DNA of 64,000 nucleotides, taken from positions 2,387,001 to 2,451,000 of the forward strand of contig NC_014759.1 of NCBI RefSeq assembly GCF_000183425.1, read 5' to 3'. How positions within the stretch are numbered: the first letter of the stretch is position 1; each line of letters opens with the position of its first letter. The notes below the pieces were generated by a model. It saw only the letters and a program-made list of their open reading frames with translations. It searched no databases and was not told the DNA's origin. This document shows positions 8,635 through 17,610 of this stretch, one piece after another. A program made the translations under genes and the position numbers. This DNA comes from Marivirga tractuosa DSM 4126 (GTDB taxonomy: Bacteria; Bacteroidota; Bacteroidia; Cytophagales; Cyclobacteriaceae).

Positions 8635-10746
8635 TTAATAGAACTTATATCTTTCATCTACTATTTCTGCTTTTTCTTCAATCGCAGATTTAATAGCAAA
8701 TGATACATTATTACTTCTGTTTTGTGCTAATTGATCCTTATAAGAAGTATAATCAGCAATTTCAGGTGCTGGAGTTCTATTCAACACTTTTACGATTACT
8801 ATACCATTATTTGCTTCCAAAGGTTGCGATTGAGTGTTCAATTCCATTCCAAAAATAGTACCTATAACTTTAGGAGCTTGCCCCACATTTGGCAATGAAT
8901 TGGAAGAAATATTTACATCGTTAGAAGTATACACATTTGCATCTGCACCGTAAGCGCTGGCCATTTCATTTAGTGTACCTGATAATCCCGATAATTTCTC
9001 TTTGATAATCTCTCCTTTTTGTTTCTCCTTCACTGCTCTAGAAACCAAGGCTTTCACTTCTTTGAAATCAGAAGTCCCTTTTTCGGTTTCACTAGTTAAA
9101 ACAGCCACAACAAAGTGAGTATTTGTTTCAAAAACATCAGACACTTTTCCTTCAGAAGCATCAGTAAATGCCCATCTAACAATTTCTCTAGCCGAACCTA
9201 ATGTCCCAATACTTCTTTGATTAGGAGACATTTTACCCGAACTTCTGACACTATAATTATTTTCCTCGGCAGCTGCAGTGAATTCGGCATAATTTTTATT
9301 TGACGCAGCAAACAAATCCGCTTTTCTGTATAATCTATCTCTAGTAGTTTCAGTAGGAATAATGTCTCTGTGAATAGTTGCTATCTCGTAAGTTTTAGCT
9401 GTTTTCTCTTCCGTTACTTTAATAATATGATAGCCATATTGCGTTTTGATGACCTCATTAATAACACCAGTTCCTGATTTAGCAAAAACGGCCTCATTAA
9501 ACTCATCTACCATTTGTCCTTCTCTGAACCAACCTAAATCACCACCTCTTGTAGCAGATGGTCCATCGCTAAAGTCTTTAGCAAGTTCTGCAAAGTCTTG
9601 ACCACTTTGAGCCTTTTGCAATACTTCCCGCGCTTCCTTCCTTGCCTGTGCATCAGCCTCATCGCTATCATCTTCTGCTTCAATCAAAATATGACTTGCT
9701 TTTACGGAAGAAACGGTATCTTCAAAAATCTTAGATGCTTTATAAAGCACGTAAGCTCCTTCATCAATAAATGGCCCTAAAACATCGCCTTCCTTAATGA
9801 TATTAGTGTTAGAAGCTAATATTTTTGGGAGCTGAGCAATCGGATAGGTTCTGTACGAATTACTTCTATCAGAATTTAAACGAGCAAATGCCGAATCGTC
9901 ATCAACCTTCTGGAATTCAGTCTTAAGCTCTTCAATTTCCTCTCTCATCATGGTAGAATCTTCACCGGAAGGAAGTAATTCAATACTGATATAGCTAATT
10001 GTTCTAGAAGCATCTGTTTTATACTGATCTTTATGCTCATTGTAGTAGCTTTTTAATTCTGAATCTGTTGGCGTAACCAATGAATCCACTACTGAATAAA
10101 AAGGCACATATAAATACTCTACCTCAGCATTCTCTGTCTCTTTCTTATAGGCTCTTTCAGCTTCTGCTTTAGTGATATATGTAGAACCTCCTAATAACTC
10201 ATCATATTTTGCTCTTGCTCTTGCAGGAACTAATGATGATTCAAAAGAGTACCACTGAGCTTGTTGTTCAGCTGGAGCCTGCGCAATATTTCTAATCATA
10301 TTGACAACTTGCTCTTTATTGAACTCCCCTGTTTCAGGATTTGTAAAGTTTCGTTTCACTATAGGGCTGATGTTATCGCCTTGAACCATGTCTACCAATT
10401 CTTCATTGGTAACTTCCAAGCCTAGTTCATCATACTGCTCTTGAAATGCCTTCTCGATAATTAGAAAATCCCATGCTTGCTGACGGATAGAGTTCATTTC
10501 CTGATCGGAAGGTGCTCTACCGTTTCCAGCCCTGAAATTATTTCTGAATTCTTCCACTTTACGCTGATATTCAGGTAAATTGATAGTTTTACCAGCGATT
10601 TCTCCAACATCATTGGATCTTCCGCCACCTAATAGCATTGAGTCTGGCCCAAGCAAATCAGTTAGCAAGAAAGCTAAAATGGATAATCCTATTAGGGCGA
10701 TCAATACCGACCCCATCTTTACTCTTAATGTATTAAATACTCCCAT
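8635..10746 (-). CDS. SurA/PpiD-like membrane-anchored peptidylprolyl isomerase
   Basis: A 703-residue periplasmic folding factor. One N-terminal membrane anchor (about 12-32) is followed by a SurA_N-like helical region (about 50-200) and a parvulin PPIC domain at about 345-445: SHILIEAEDD with H352, GGDLGWF, and YGYHIIKV. A second, weaker parvulin-like part follows to about 590. The architecture is that of PpiD, which helps outer-membrane and secreted proteins leave the translocon. It is the last gene of the coaX-to-ppiD envelope cluster, has its own likely promoter and is followed by a good terminator. Confidence 0.9.
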   Translation of the reverse strand: MGVFNTLRVKMGSVLIALIGLSILAFLLTDLLGPDSMLLGGGRSNDVGEIAGKTINLPEYQRKVEEFRNNFRAGNGRAPSDQEMNSIRQQAWDFLIIEKAFQEQYDELGLEVTNEELVDMVQGDNISPIVKRNFTNPETGEFNKEQVVNMIRNIAQAPAEQQAQWYSFESSLVPARARAKYDELLGGSTYITKAEAERAYKKETENAEVEYLYVPFYSVVDSLVTPTDSELKSYYNEHKDQYKTDASRTISYISIELLPSGEDSTMMREEIEELKTEFQKVDDDSAFARLNSDRSNSYRTYPIAQLPKILASNTNIIKEGDVLGPFIDEGAYVLYKASKIFEDTVSSVKASHILIEAEDDSDEADAQARKEAREVLQKAQSGQDFAELAKDFSDGPSATRGGDLGWFREGQMVDEFNEAVFAKSGTGVINEVIKTQYGYHIIKVTEEKTAKTYEIATIHRDIIPTETTRDRLYRKADLFAASNKNYAEFTAAAEENNYSVRSSGKMSPNQRSIGTLGSAREIVRWAFTDASEGKVSDVFETNTHFVVAVLTSETEKGTSDFKEVKALVSRAVKEKQKGEIIKEKLSGLSGTLNEMASAYGADANVYTSNDVNISSNSLPNVGQAPKVIGTIFGMELNTQSQPLEANNGIVIVKVLNRTPAPEIADYTSYKDQLAQNRSNNVSFAIKSAIEEKAEIVDERYKFY

Positions 10747-10768
10747 GTTTGTTTATTTCAAAGATTCG

Positions 10769-10799
10769 CAAAATAATAGTATAAATGATTAATATCAAA
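10769..10799 (-). promoter_or_regulatory. Candidate promoter of the PpiD-like gene
   Basis: Read on the minus strand: TTTG (10799-10796), a 19-base spacer, then TTATTTTG (10776-10769). This is one mismatch from the Bacteroidetes TTTG-N19-TAnnTTTG promoter, with exact spacing. The ATG is 22 bases further on, so the leader is short. Confidence 0.5.
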
Positions 10800-10823
10800 G
10801 TGATTCCATTTATTACTTTGAGC

Positions 10824-12098
10824 TTAATTCGAGTTTGTGATAATTAATTTTACAAGATTGATCCTGTTTTCTTCCATACTTTCAATCACAAATCGGAAAG
10901 GAGGCCTGCTCACCTCTTCATTTAGCTGTGGGAAATTTTCCGTTATGGATAAAATAAAACCTCCTAAAGTATCGTAATCCCCTTCTGGTAGATTTAAAAA
11001 ATATTTATCATTTATATAGTCTATTTCCAACCTGGCGCTAAAAACATAGGTGTTGGCGGAAATCTTCTCCTCTACCAAATCTTCATCATCATGCTCATCT
11101 TGGATTTCACCAAAAATTTCTTCTATAATATCTTCCAAACTCACAATCCCAGAAGTCCCACCAAATTCATCTACCACCAATGCTAAACTTTTATGCTCTT
11201 GTATAAATTGAATCATTAATTCATTGGCTGGCATGGTTTCCGGCACTATTATGATAGGTGTGAGTATTTCCTTGATCGTTAAAGGTTTTTTAAATAAGGC
11301 AAGTGAATGACAATAGCCAATCACATCATCAATAGTATCTTTATAAATCAAAACCTTAGAATGGCCACTATCATTAAAAGCATCCTTCAACTCTTCTATG
11401 GTGTCTTCAATATCTACTGCAACCACTTCGGTACGTGGAATCATACACTCTCGAACCTTTATAGTTTTAAATTCCAGCGCATTATTAAATATTTTCTTAT
11501 CTAATTCCACTTTGCTTTCTTGATGATCAAGCTGAACAGTGTTTTTCACAAAGTGATCTAAATCGGTTAAGCCAAACACCGGCTTGTCTTCCTCATACTT
11601 TAATCTCAACACATATTTTATAAAGAGTTTTGATAAACTGACTATAAAAAAAACAATTGGGTAAGTGATATAATAAATAAGCCATAACGGTAGAGCGAAG
11701 AAAGACAACAAGCCGTTAGGGTTTAGCAAAAAAATACTTTTAGGAGTGAATTCAGCTACAAACAATACAAAAATGGTTGATATAAAAGTCTGAGCCAATA
11801 GAATAAAGACATCATTTTGAAAGAACAAGGGTAAATTTCCAATCAAAATAGGTTCTATCATTTTTGCCATGTAAATACCATAAACCACTAAAGAAATGGT
11901 ATTTCCGATCAATGTGGTTCCTATAAATGAAGAAGGCCTTTCTAGAAATTTCGAAAGAATTTTACCTGAAATAACTCCTTGCTGGCTTTGTAGTTCAATA
12001 TGCAGCTTATTAGATGATACGAAAGCAATTTCTATTCCTGAGAAGAATGCGGAAAATAGTAGAGATATAATGATATAGATTAAATAACTGCTTTCCAT
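10824..12098 (-). CDS. GldE-like hemolysin/CorC family protein (CNNM-CBS-CorC)
   Basis: A 424-residue membrane protein with an N-terminal CNNM/DUF21 region of about four helices (1-170), a CBS pair (about 205-335, with ECMIPRTEVVAVDIE and VDEFGGTSGIVSLEDIIEEI) and a C-terminal CorC/HlyC domain (about 345-424). The family is linked to Mg/Co export; the Bacteroidetes branch includes the gliding protein GldE. Whether this one acts in gliding cannot be told here. The start overlaps the upstream stop by one base (TAATG), so translation is probably coupled. Confidence 0.85.
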   Translation of the reverse strand: MESSYLIYIIISLLFSAFFSGIEIAFVSSNKLHIELQSQQGVISGKILSKFLERPSSFIGTTLIGNTISLVVYGIYMAKMIEPILIGNLPLFFQNDVFILLAQTFISTIFVLFVAEFTPKSIFLLNPNGLLSFFALPLWLIYYITYPIVFFIVSLSKLFIKYVLRLKYEEDKPVFGLTDLDHFVKNTVQLDHQESKVELDKKIFNNALEFKTIKVRECMIPRTEVVAVDIEDTIEELKDAFNDSGHSKVLIYKDTIDDVIGYCHSLALFKKPLTIKEILTPIIIVPETMPANELMIQFIQEHKSLALVVDEFGGTSGIVSLEDIIEEIFGEIQDEHDDEDLVEEKISANTYVFSARLEIDYINDKYFLNLPEGDYDTLGGFILSITENFPQLNEEVSRPPFRFVIESMEENRINLVKLIITNSN

Positions 12099-12319
12099 TA
12101 TTTTTTAAAATCCTGTTTTTGCTGCTTCTTTTGTTTGAGATATCTATGTAAAAGTAACAGACTTATGGATAACATAAAAATCCAGTAAGAATATTCAAAC
12201 CCCACTGTGATGGATTGATGTATACCTATTACAAAGAAAGCAAAAGCCAAGCCTATAATAATAAAATTCGGTTTGGTGCTCTCAGGGCTGCTGTTTTTAT
12301 TTTTCTTTTTAGGAGGCAT
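12098..12319 (-). CDS. Small two-TM protein, unknown
   Basis: A 73-residue protein: a lysine-rich N-terminus (MPPKKKNKN), two hydrophobic segments (FIIIGLAFAFFVIGI and WIFMLSISLLLL) and a basic C-tail (KQKKQQKQ). I use the ATG at 12319; a TTG five codons upstream would overlap the lptC stop. It is coupled to the GldE-like gene by TAATG and follows lptC by 11 bases, so it belongs to the envelope operon. The function is unknown. Confidence 0.65.
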   Translation of the reverse strand: MPPKKKNKNSSPESTKPNFIIIGLAFAFFVIGIHQSITVGFEYSYWIFMLSISLLLLHRYLKQKKQQKQDFKK

Positions 12320-12330
12320 TTTTAATATAC

Positions 12331-12930
12331 TCAATTAGCGGGTTCAATCTTCTTTTGGGTTGCTTCCTTATCAACTTGCTTTTTCGGTTGCTCCTGTGCG
12401 CTTGTGTCTTCATCCAAATAGATGGTTCCACTTGGATTTAATATCCTATAGCTCGAAAAATCCTGCTTTGCTACTAAACCAGTTCCAGTAGATATTTGAT
12501 CCTCAGACTGAATACGTACAAATTTATCAGTGTAAATCTCCTCTTTTTTTGGTTCCCAGAACAATTCTTCAGAATTCATTTTGCGAGGCTCTATATAACC
12601 TATAACCTCTACATCACCTTCAGCTTTATAAAGATCCTCTTCTTTAGTATAATAAGCGGAATTTGCTTCTAAAGTGGAGGACATGGTTCCGTCAGGCTCA
12701 TAAAATTCTATAAATATATCATTTGGAAATTCCCTATCGCCATTTTCATATTCATATTGCTTAGTAGCTTTCACTATAACACGTACCACTGCTGAGTCCG
12801 AATATATTATTTCTACGGTATCCGCTTCCATTATTGGGCCAGTATATTCTTCAAATTTTTGTTTAGACTCTAAACCAGAAGAACAAGATTGAATGATTAA
12901 TATAATTAATGAAAGATAAAAATATTTCAT
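12331..12930 (-). CDS. lptC: LPS export ABC transporter periplasmic protein LptC
   Basis: A 199-residue LptC. The N-terminus has a lipobox (IIQSC, C16), typical of Bacteroidetes LptC lipoproteins rather than the TM-anchored E. coli form. The OstA-like beta-jellyroll is evident in the repeated pattern of S-x-L-E-A-N-S-A-Y-Y, KAEGDVEVIG and SEELFWEPKKEEIYTDKFVRI. It would form the periplasmic bridge passing LPS from LptBFG to LptA/D. The C-terminus is a low-complexity tail. lptA, B, D, F and G are not in the window. Confidence 0.88.
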   Translation of the reverse strand: MKYFYLSLIILIIQSCSSGLESKQKFEEYTGPIMEADTVEIIYSDSAVVRVIVKATKQYEYENGDREFPNDIFIEFYEPDGTMSSTLEANSAYYTKEEDLYKAEGDVEVIGYIEPRKMNSEELFWEPKKEEIYTDKFVRIQSEDQISTGTGLVAKQDFSSYRILNPSGTIYLDEDTSAQEQPKKQVDKEATQKKIEPAN

Positions 12931-12931
12931 G

Positions 12932-13021
12932 TTACCAGTTTATTCTCAATGACCAACCAATTTCAGAAGAATCTGAATATTTCTGCTTAAGTACATAATG
13001 TGGGATCATGCTTAGCTTCAT
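12932..13021 (-). CDS. Possible 29-codon peptide upstream of lptC
   Basis: A short reading frame starts MKLSMIPHYVL and ends SLRINW, its TAA lying 1 base before the lptC ATG. The terminal aromatic residue recalls beta-barrel C-termini, so it may be the tail of a lost outer-membrane protein, a leader peptide, or chance. The nearby -7 box would place the transcript start at its ATG, which argues against normal translation. Kept only as a candidate. Confidence 0.2.
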   Translation of the reverse strand: MKLSMIPHYVLKQKYSDSSEIGWSLRINW

Positions 13022-13025
13022 TTTA

Positions 13026-13033
13026 CAAAAATA
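13026..13033 (-). promoter_or_regulatory. Candidate -7 box for lptC operon
   Basis: The minus strand reads TATTTTTG, an exact TAnnTTTG match, just after the terminator of the TPR gene. It could restart transcription for lptC with a leader of about 90 bases. No -33 TTG is seen at 19-20 bases. Confidence 0.35.
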
Positions 13034-13035
13034 AA

Positions 13036-13071
13036 AAAGCGGTCAAGATAATATATAATCAAGACCGCTTT
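13036..13071 (-). terminator. Intrinsic terminator after the TPR gene
   Basis: AAAGCGGTC (13036-13044) pairs with GACCGCTTT (13063-13071), with an 18-nt AT-rich loop and a T-rich tail on the minus strand. It starts 19 bases after the TPR gene stop and sits inside the otherwise contiguous envelope cluster. Confidence 0.75.
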
Positions 13072-13089
13072 AATTTCCTATGCTTTTTA

Positions 13090-14394
13090 TTAGTCCCTAA
13101 TTTGAACTTGGACTGTTTCTCCAATCCAACATCCAACTGAAACTTCATCACCTACTTCATAATCGTAGTTAAAGATGTCTTCATTTGAAGGAAATTGCTC
13201 CTTGGCAACGCTCATTCTATTGGTTGCCCCTCCTTTTTGATACATCTGATAAGCGGCTATATAAACTGCTCTATCTTTCACAACATCTTCTCCTGCTTTA
13301 CACTCTTGGTAGCTTTTCAAATATAAATCTCCAATTATTGTATAAGCCTCTTTTCTTGAAGGATCAGCATCCAAAGCATCATAAGCATAGCTTCTGGATT
13401 GCGTTTTATTTCCAAGTTTTGAGGCAACATCAGCAAGTTCAACATAAACATCTGCGGTTTTAATGTTATCTTCTGTGTAGTTCAAGGCCTCTTTAAAGTA
13501 CTTCTCAGCCGCTTCCAGATTATTATTTGCTTTTGATCTCAAAGCAATCATTCTAGCTAATCCAAATTCAGGAGCATTTTTCTGCACCACTTTAGCAGCA
13601 TCCAAAAATGAATCTGAGCCAGTACATCCGCCTGCCAGAGCAAATTTCACAATTTGTTCAGCATCTTCTAACTTTCTTCCCTCTTCAACAAACTTTGGAT
13701 AAAGCTTTTGATCAATGATATTACAATCGATAGTGACTGATGCAGTAAATAATTTTTCAATGAAATCTCTAGCCTTTTGAATATTCTGTTGGCTCTCACC
13801 ATTAGCTAACATCTCATCTAAAATATCTTGAACTTGATCGTATATTTCAATTACTTGCAAATCTGTAACTGGACCACCAGTCAATTTATACCTTCTGGCT
13901 GCATCCATGTAATGCACAGTATTTGAAATGTAACCTTTAGCTCCCAACATCTCAATAGCTTCTTTATGCAATTCAAATAAGTCCTTATATTTATCCTTCC
14001 TATTTTTCCAGACATTATAAGCATCATTTGCTTTCCTGTTAGTCACATTTTCTACATCATTAAAATATTTCATTCTCAGGTCGTACAAAAGCACAACTGA
14101 ATCTTGCAGGTTTTCTTGCTTCTTTCCTGATGTAGTTTCTGCTAAATTTTCATACACTTTCACTCCTTGTATGTAAATAGAAGGGTTAAGGTCTGGAGTT
14201 TCTTTCAATAACCAATCCAATGGTGGTTTTGCGGCTTCATATCTTTCAGCAGTAAGCATATCAGAATAAAGTGCATTTTTCTCCATTGCCAATGCTTTCT
14301 TGTCCGGATCTTCCGGCCAGTTCCAACCATCTTGCCCAAACATTGCAGCCTGAACACCTATTACTAATGCTAGTGTTAATAGAATTCTTTTCAT
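13090..14394 (-). CDS. Exported TPR protein of the envelope cluster
   Basis: A 434-residue protein with a signal peptide (MKRILLTLALVIGVQAAMFG) and helical repeats throughout; two recognisable TPR units lie at about 285-365 (AAEKYFKEALNYTEDNIKTA and SRSYAYDALDADPSRKEAYT). The C-terminus has a short beta-rich segment with EVGDEVSVGCWIGETVQVQI. It is probably periplasmic or on the inner face of the outer membrane. It lies between an outer-membrane protein gene and lptC, so a role in envelope assembly is plausible but inferred. Confidence 0.8.
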   Translation of the reverse strand: MKRILLTLALVIGVQAAMFGQDGWNWPEDPDKKALAMEKNALYSDMLTAERYEAAKPPLDWLLKETPDLNPSIYIQGVKVYENLAETTSGKKQENLQDSVVLLYDLRMKYFNDVENVTNRKANDAYNVWKNRKDKYKDLFELHKEAIEMLGAKGYISNTVHYMDAARRYKLTGGPVTDLQVIEIYDQVQDILDEMLANGESQQNIQKARDFIEKLFTASVTIDCNIIDQKLYPKFVEEGRKLEDAEQIVKFALAGGCTGSDSFLDAAKVVQKNAPEFGLARMIALRSKANNNLEAAEKYFKEALNYTEDNIKTADVYVELADVASKLGNKTQSRSYAYDALDADPSRKEAYTIIGDLYLKSYQECKAGEDVVKDRAVYIAAYQMYQKGGATNRMSVAKEQFPSNEDIFNYDYEVGDEVSVGCWIGETVQVQIRD

Positions 14395-14406
14395 CTTTCT
14401 TATAAT

Positions 14407-15702
14407 TTAATCAAACTGTCTTCGTAAAAACCATCTATCGTTAAAAGTAAAACTTAAATTAAAATTTAAATAATTTTCTTGTACTAAACTGTTTAACAAG
14501 GTTCCTCTTTGCCCCACTTCAAATGCTAAATTAATATTTGAAATTCTCGTTATTGGTAAAGTAGTACCAAAAGTAATGCCAAAAGAATTTATCTCATTGT
14601 TATTTATAACCAATGGACCATTGGAAATGTTAATACCAGCTCTGTAAGTGACTTTTTCGAAATATCGCGTACCCGACTGCATATTAGGAGTATACTCACC
14701 TCCAATATTAATTTTGGTCTGTTCCACATAATTACTTTCTGCACTTCCAAAACTACGATATTGCCTCCAGTCCTGGTAAGAAAAATCTGCCATAATAGCC
14801 CATTTATTTGGACTCATATAGGATAAGCCCGCACTAATTTTTTGTGGCATAGTGGTAGTTCCTTCATCTCCAGCCACTATAAAAGTGGAAGAATCAGTTA
14901 ATTGGCTAATCGGAACTTCAGTGGGAGAAAGCAACTGTAAATAAGTATTTCTAGTCGTGTTCAAGTTGGCTTGTAAATCATAGGTTACTCCTAATGAAAG
15001 GTAATTTTTCCCTACTTGTTTTGTCAATTTTGTACCGAACACAAAAGAGAAGTCAGAAAAATTATCTTTATTTTCTGCAGAAATTAAGTACGGAATTGCT
15101 ACAGTATCCTCCCCATTAATGACATTCTCAAATATTGTTTTATCAGTTAAATTCCCGAAATTATAATTAGCTTCAAGTCCAATGGCAATATTGTCTGTTA
15201 TATTCCATCCGTTTGATAAACTAAATTGGGAAATTGTGCCACTTCCTTCAAAACGAGCCCTTTCAGCCTGAGGATCGAACGCCTCTGACCTTCTTCTCTG
15301 TACGATTTCATAATTCTTAGAACTCAATGGCTTTAATGATATGGACAAGCCATATTTACCAGGAACAATTGGGAATGCCAATGAGATATATTTCAATCCG
15401 CCATTGACTTGTCTAAATCTTGTAACTTCATCACTAATATTATTCTGAGTGATACTCAGACCTGCCTCAAAAGAACTAAAACGCTGTCCTCCTAATAAAG
15501 CAGGATTCAAAGCTGGAATAAACCAGGTGCTTTGATAAGCTAAGCCTGCATTTCCCATTCCATTATTTGCAACAAAGCCTTTTTCAGACATCATACCCAT
15601 TCCGTAAGCTGAATATGGAGAGTTCAACTCTTGAGCAAAAGATGATGAAATAAAAATGATAGATATTATACTGGCTACTAAGCCCGTTCTAAATTGGTAC
15701 AT
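14407..15702 (-). CDS. Outer-membrane beta-barrel protein (FadL/OmpP1-like)
   Basis: About 431 residues with a signal peptide ending SSSFAQ, then an N-terminus SPYSAYGMGMMSEKGFVANN and NPALLGG, as in FadL/TodX-like (PorV-type) channel proteins. The rest alternates hydrophobic and polar residues as in a beta barrel and ends with FNDRWFLRRQFD. I use the ATG at 15702 at the signal peptide; the ATG at 15720 gives six more residues. Its 5' end overlaps the coaX 3' end. The transported substrate is unknown. Confidence 0.82.
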   Translation of the reverse strand: MYQFRTGLVASIISIIFISSSFAQELNSPYSAYGMGMMSEKGFVANNGMGNAGLAYQSTWFIPALNPALLGGQRFSSFEAGLSITQNNISDEVTRFRQVNGGLKYISLAFPIVPGKYGLSISLKPLSSKNYEIVQRRRSEAFDPQAERARFEGSGTISQFSLSNGWNITDNIAIGLEANYNFGNLTDKTIFENVINGEDTVAIPYLISAENKDNFSDFSFVFGTKLTKQVGKNYLSLGVTYDLQANLNTTRNTYLQLLSPTEVPISQLTDSSTFIVAGDEGTTTMPQKISAGLSYMSPNKWAIMADFSYQDWRQYRSFGSAESNYVEQTKINIGGEYTPNMQSGTRYFEKVTYRAGINISNGPLVINNNEINSFGITFGTTLPITRISNINLAFEVGQRGTLLNSLVQENYLNFNLSFTFNDRWFLRRQFD

Positions 15703-16405
15703 TATATCGTAAAATCGCATTTAAACCCATTAAAACTAATTCAGGGATTGCAAAGATGGTAGCTTTTATTTTAGATTCAAAGAATTTTGCATCTCCACCT
15801 GTGATTATTACCGTGAGCGGTGCATTTTTCCTTTCAACTTCCTGAATATAAGCATCAATCTCAGCCTTGATCCCATGGACTACACCGCTTAGCATAGCCC
15901 CTTCAGTGGATTTGGATATCCATCCATCCACTGACTCCGGTTCTACCAACGGTAAACGAGCCGTAAAATTATGCATTGCTTTAAAACGCATACTCATTCC
16001 TGGTGATATAGCTCCTCCATGATAGACTTTTCCTTGCTCAATAAATTCATAGGTAATGCAAGTGCCTAAGTCAACCACCAAGCTATTTTTATTGGGATAT
16101 AACATTTGAGCACCTGCCACAGCTGCTAACCTATCCAGCCCTATAGTCTTGGATTTATATTGATTATCGAAAGGAAGCGCGGTTTCAATACTTAATAATA
16201 TAGGATTGCTAAGGACCTTCAATTCTTGTAATATCTCATCGTAACTAGTATTTACACTAGATATAATAGCTGATTCTATTTCTTTTGAAGCAATAAACTG
16301 ATTGAGTTCAGATAATGAATCAAAAGTTTTAAAATATTCTAATCGGTCCTCCTTAAAAAACCCTATTTTAGTTTTAGTATTGCCTACATCTATGGCTAAG
16401 TTCAT
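15689..16405 (-). CDS. coaX: Type III pantothenate kinase
   Basis: A 238-residue CoaX, which phosphorylates pantothenate in the first step of CoA synthesis. It is an ASKHA-fold kinase that needs a monovalent cation. The nucleotide loops are present: AIDVGNTKTKIG at the N-terminus, GLDRLAAVAGA, VVDLGTCITYEF, and GGAISPGMSMR. The length is normal. It leads the minus-strand envelope cluster and diverges from anmK with only 35 bases between them. panC and panD of the same pathway lie about 33 kb away. Confidence 0.95.
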   Translation of the reverse strand: MNLAIDVGNTKTKIGFFKEDRLEYFKTFDSLSELNQFIASKEIESAIISSVNTSYDEILQELKVLSNPILLSIETALPFDNQYKSKTIGLDRLAAVAGAQMLYPNKNSLVVDLGTCITYEFIEQGKVYHGGAISPGMSMRFKAMHNFTARLPLVEPESVDGWISKSTEGAMLSGVVHGIKAEIDAYIQEVERKNAPLTVIITGGDAKFFESKIKATIFAIPELVLMGLNAILRYNVPI

Positions 16406-16440
16406 ATTTCCTAATTTCAGATTTAAAATTAATTAAATTT

Positions 16441-17523
16441 ATGCAAAAGCTCACCTATAATGCTATTGGCTTAATGTCTGGAACTTCACTTGACGGACTT
16501 GATATTGCCTTTTGTAAATTTCAAATGTTGCCAGATCAGAAGTGGAGCTGGGAAATAATCGAATGCGCAACAAAACAATATCCCGATGACATCAAGATTA
16601 GATTAACTAAGGCAATACATCTAAGTGGGTTAGATCTACATAGTCTAGATGTTGATTTAGGAAGGTGGATGGGGTCGTCAGTTAAGGAATTTATTACTAA
16701 GAAAAATTTAACAGTAGATTTTATTGCTTCTCATGGACATACTGTTTTTCATGAACCCGAAAACCAACTCACCTTACAAATAGGGAATCCTAATTTCCTT
16801 CACGCTGTTACCGAACTGCCAGTCATTTCAGATTTCAGAACTTTAGATATAGCGAAAGGTGGACAGGGAGCTCCATTAGTGCCAATTGGTGATGCTCTAT
16901 TATTCCATGAATATGACTTTTGTATCAATCTGGGGGGCATAGCTAACTTATCGTATGAAAATAAAGAAAATAAACGAATAGCTTATGATATATGCGCCTG
17001 CAATATCTTATTGAATACTTTGGCGAATTCAAAAGGTTTGGAATATGATGATAAAGGTAGTTTAGCGAAGTCAGGAAATATAATTAAATCACTTTTAAAC
17101 GAATGGGATGATTTTCCCTACTTAAAAAAGAAGCCACCAAAAAGCTTAGGAATCGAACAAATTGAACCTGAAATCTTAGTCAAAATAGATGAAAATAAAT
17201 TTAAGGTTGAAGACATGATGGCAACTGCCGTAGAGCATATTGCATCTCAAATTAGCAAAACATTAATTTCAGCTAAGAATGAAGGCAAAGCACTATTTAC
17301 TGGTGGTGGAGCTTTTAATAGTTTCTTGATTGATAGAATTCAATCTAAATTAGATCATAAATACGAGTTAGTGTTGGGCGATGAAAAAACTGTAAATTAT
17401 AAAGAAGCCTTGATTTTTGCATTTTTAGGAGTTTTAACTGTCAGAAACGAATGGAACACTTTGGCTTCAGTTACCGGTGCTCATTCCAATAGCATATCTG
17501 GTCAAAAGCTAGGCGATATTTGA
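16441..17523 (+). CDS. anmK: Anhydro-N-acetylmuramic acid kinase
   Basis: A 360-residue AnmK. It opens the 1,6-anhydro ring of anhMurNAc from cell-wall turnover and phosphorylates it to MurNAc-6-phosphate. The signature GLMSGTSLDGLDIAFCKF (about 11-28) and the second nucleotide loop FTGGGAFNSFLIDRI (about 285-300) are intact. The product is the substrate of MurQ, encoded at 41378-42190, so the two genes act in sequence though they are separated by 24 kb. It diverges from coaX. Confidence 0.95.
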   Translation: MQKLTYNAIGLMSGTSLDGLDIAFCKFQMLPDQKWSWEIIECATKQYPDDIKIRLTKAIHLSGLDLHSLDVDLGRWMGSSVKEFITKKNLTVDFIASHGHTVFHEPENQLTLQIGNPNFLHAVTELPVISDFRTLDIAKGGQGAPLVPIGDALLFHEYDFCINLGGIANLSYENKENKRIAYDICACNILLNTLANSKGLEYDDKGSLAKSGNIIKSLLNEWDDFPYLKKKPPKSLGIEQIEPEILVKIDENKFKVEDMMATAVEHIASQISKTLISAKNEGKALFTGGGAFNSFLIDRIQSKLDHKYELVLGDEKTVNYKEALIFAFLGVLTVRNEWNTLASVTGAHSNSISGQKLGDI

Positions 17524-17535
17524 AATATATTTTTG

Positions 17536-17543
17536 TAGTTTTG
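17536..17543 (+). promoter_or_regulatory. Candidate -7 box for the dehydrogenase gene
   Basis: TAGTTTTG matches TAnnTTTG exactly, 67 bases before the ATG at 17611 and just after the anmK stop. No -33 element is obvious. A small GATGAA/TTCATC inverted repeat lies in the leader. Confidence 0.4.
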
Positions 17544-17610
17544 GCGCTTTGGAAACATAGATGAAGTATTTCATCATATTTTTTTTACGAACCGACTAAA
17601 CTGAATAAAA

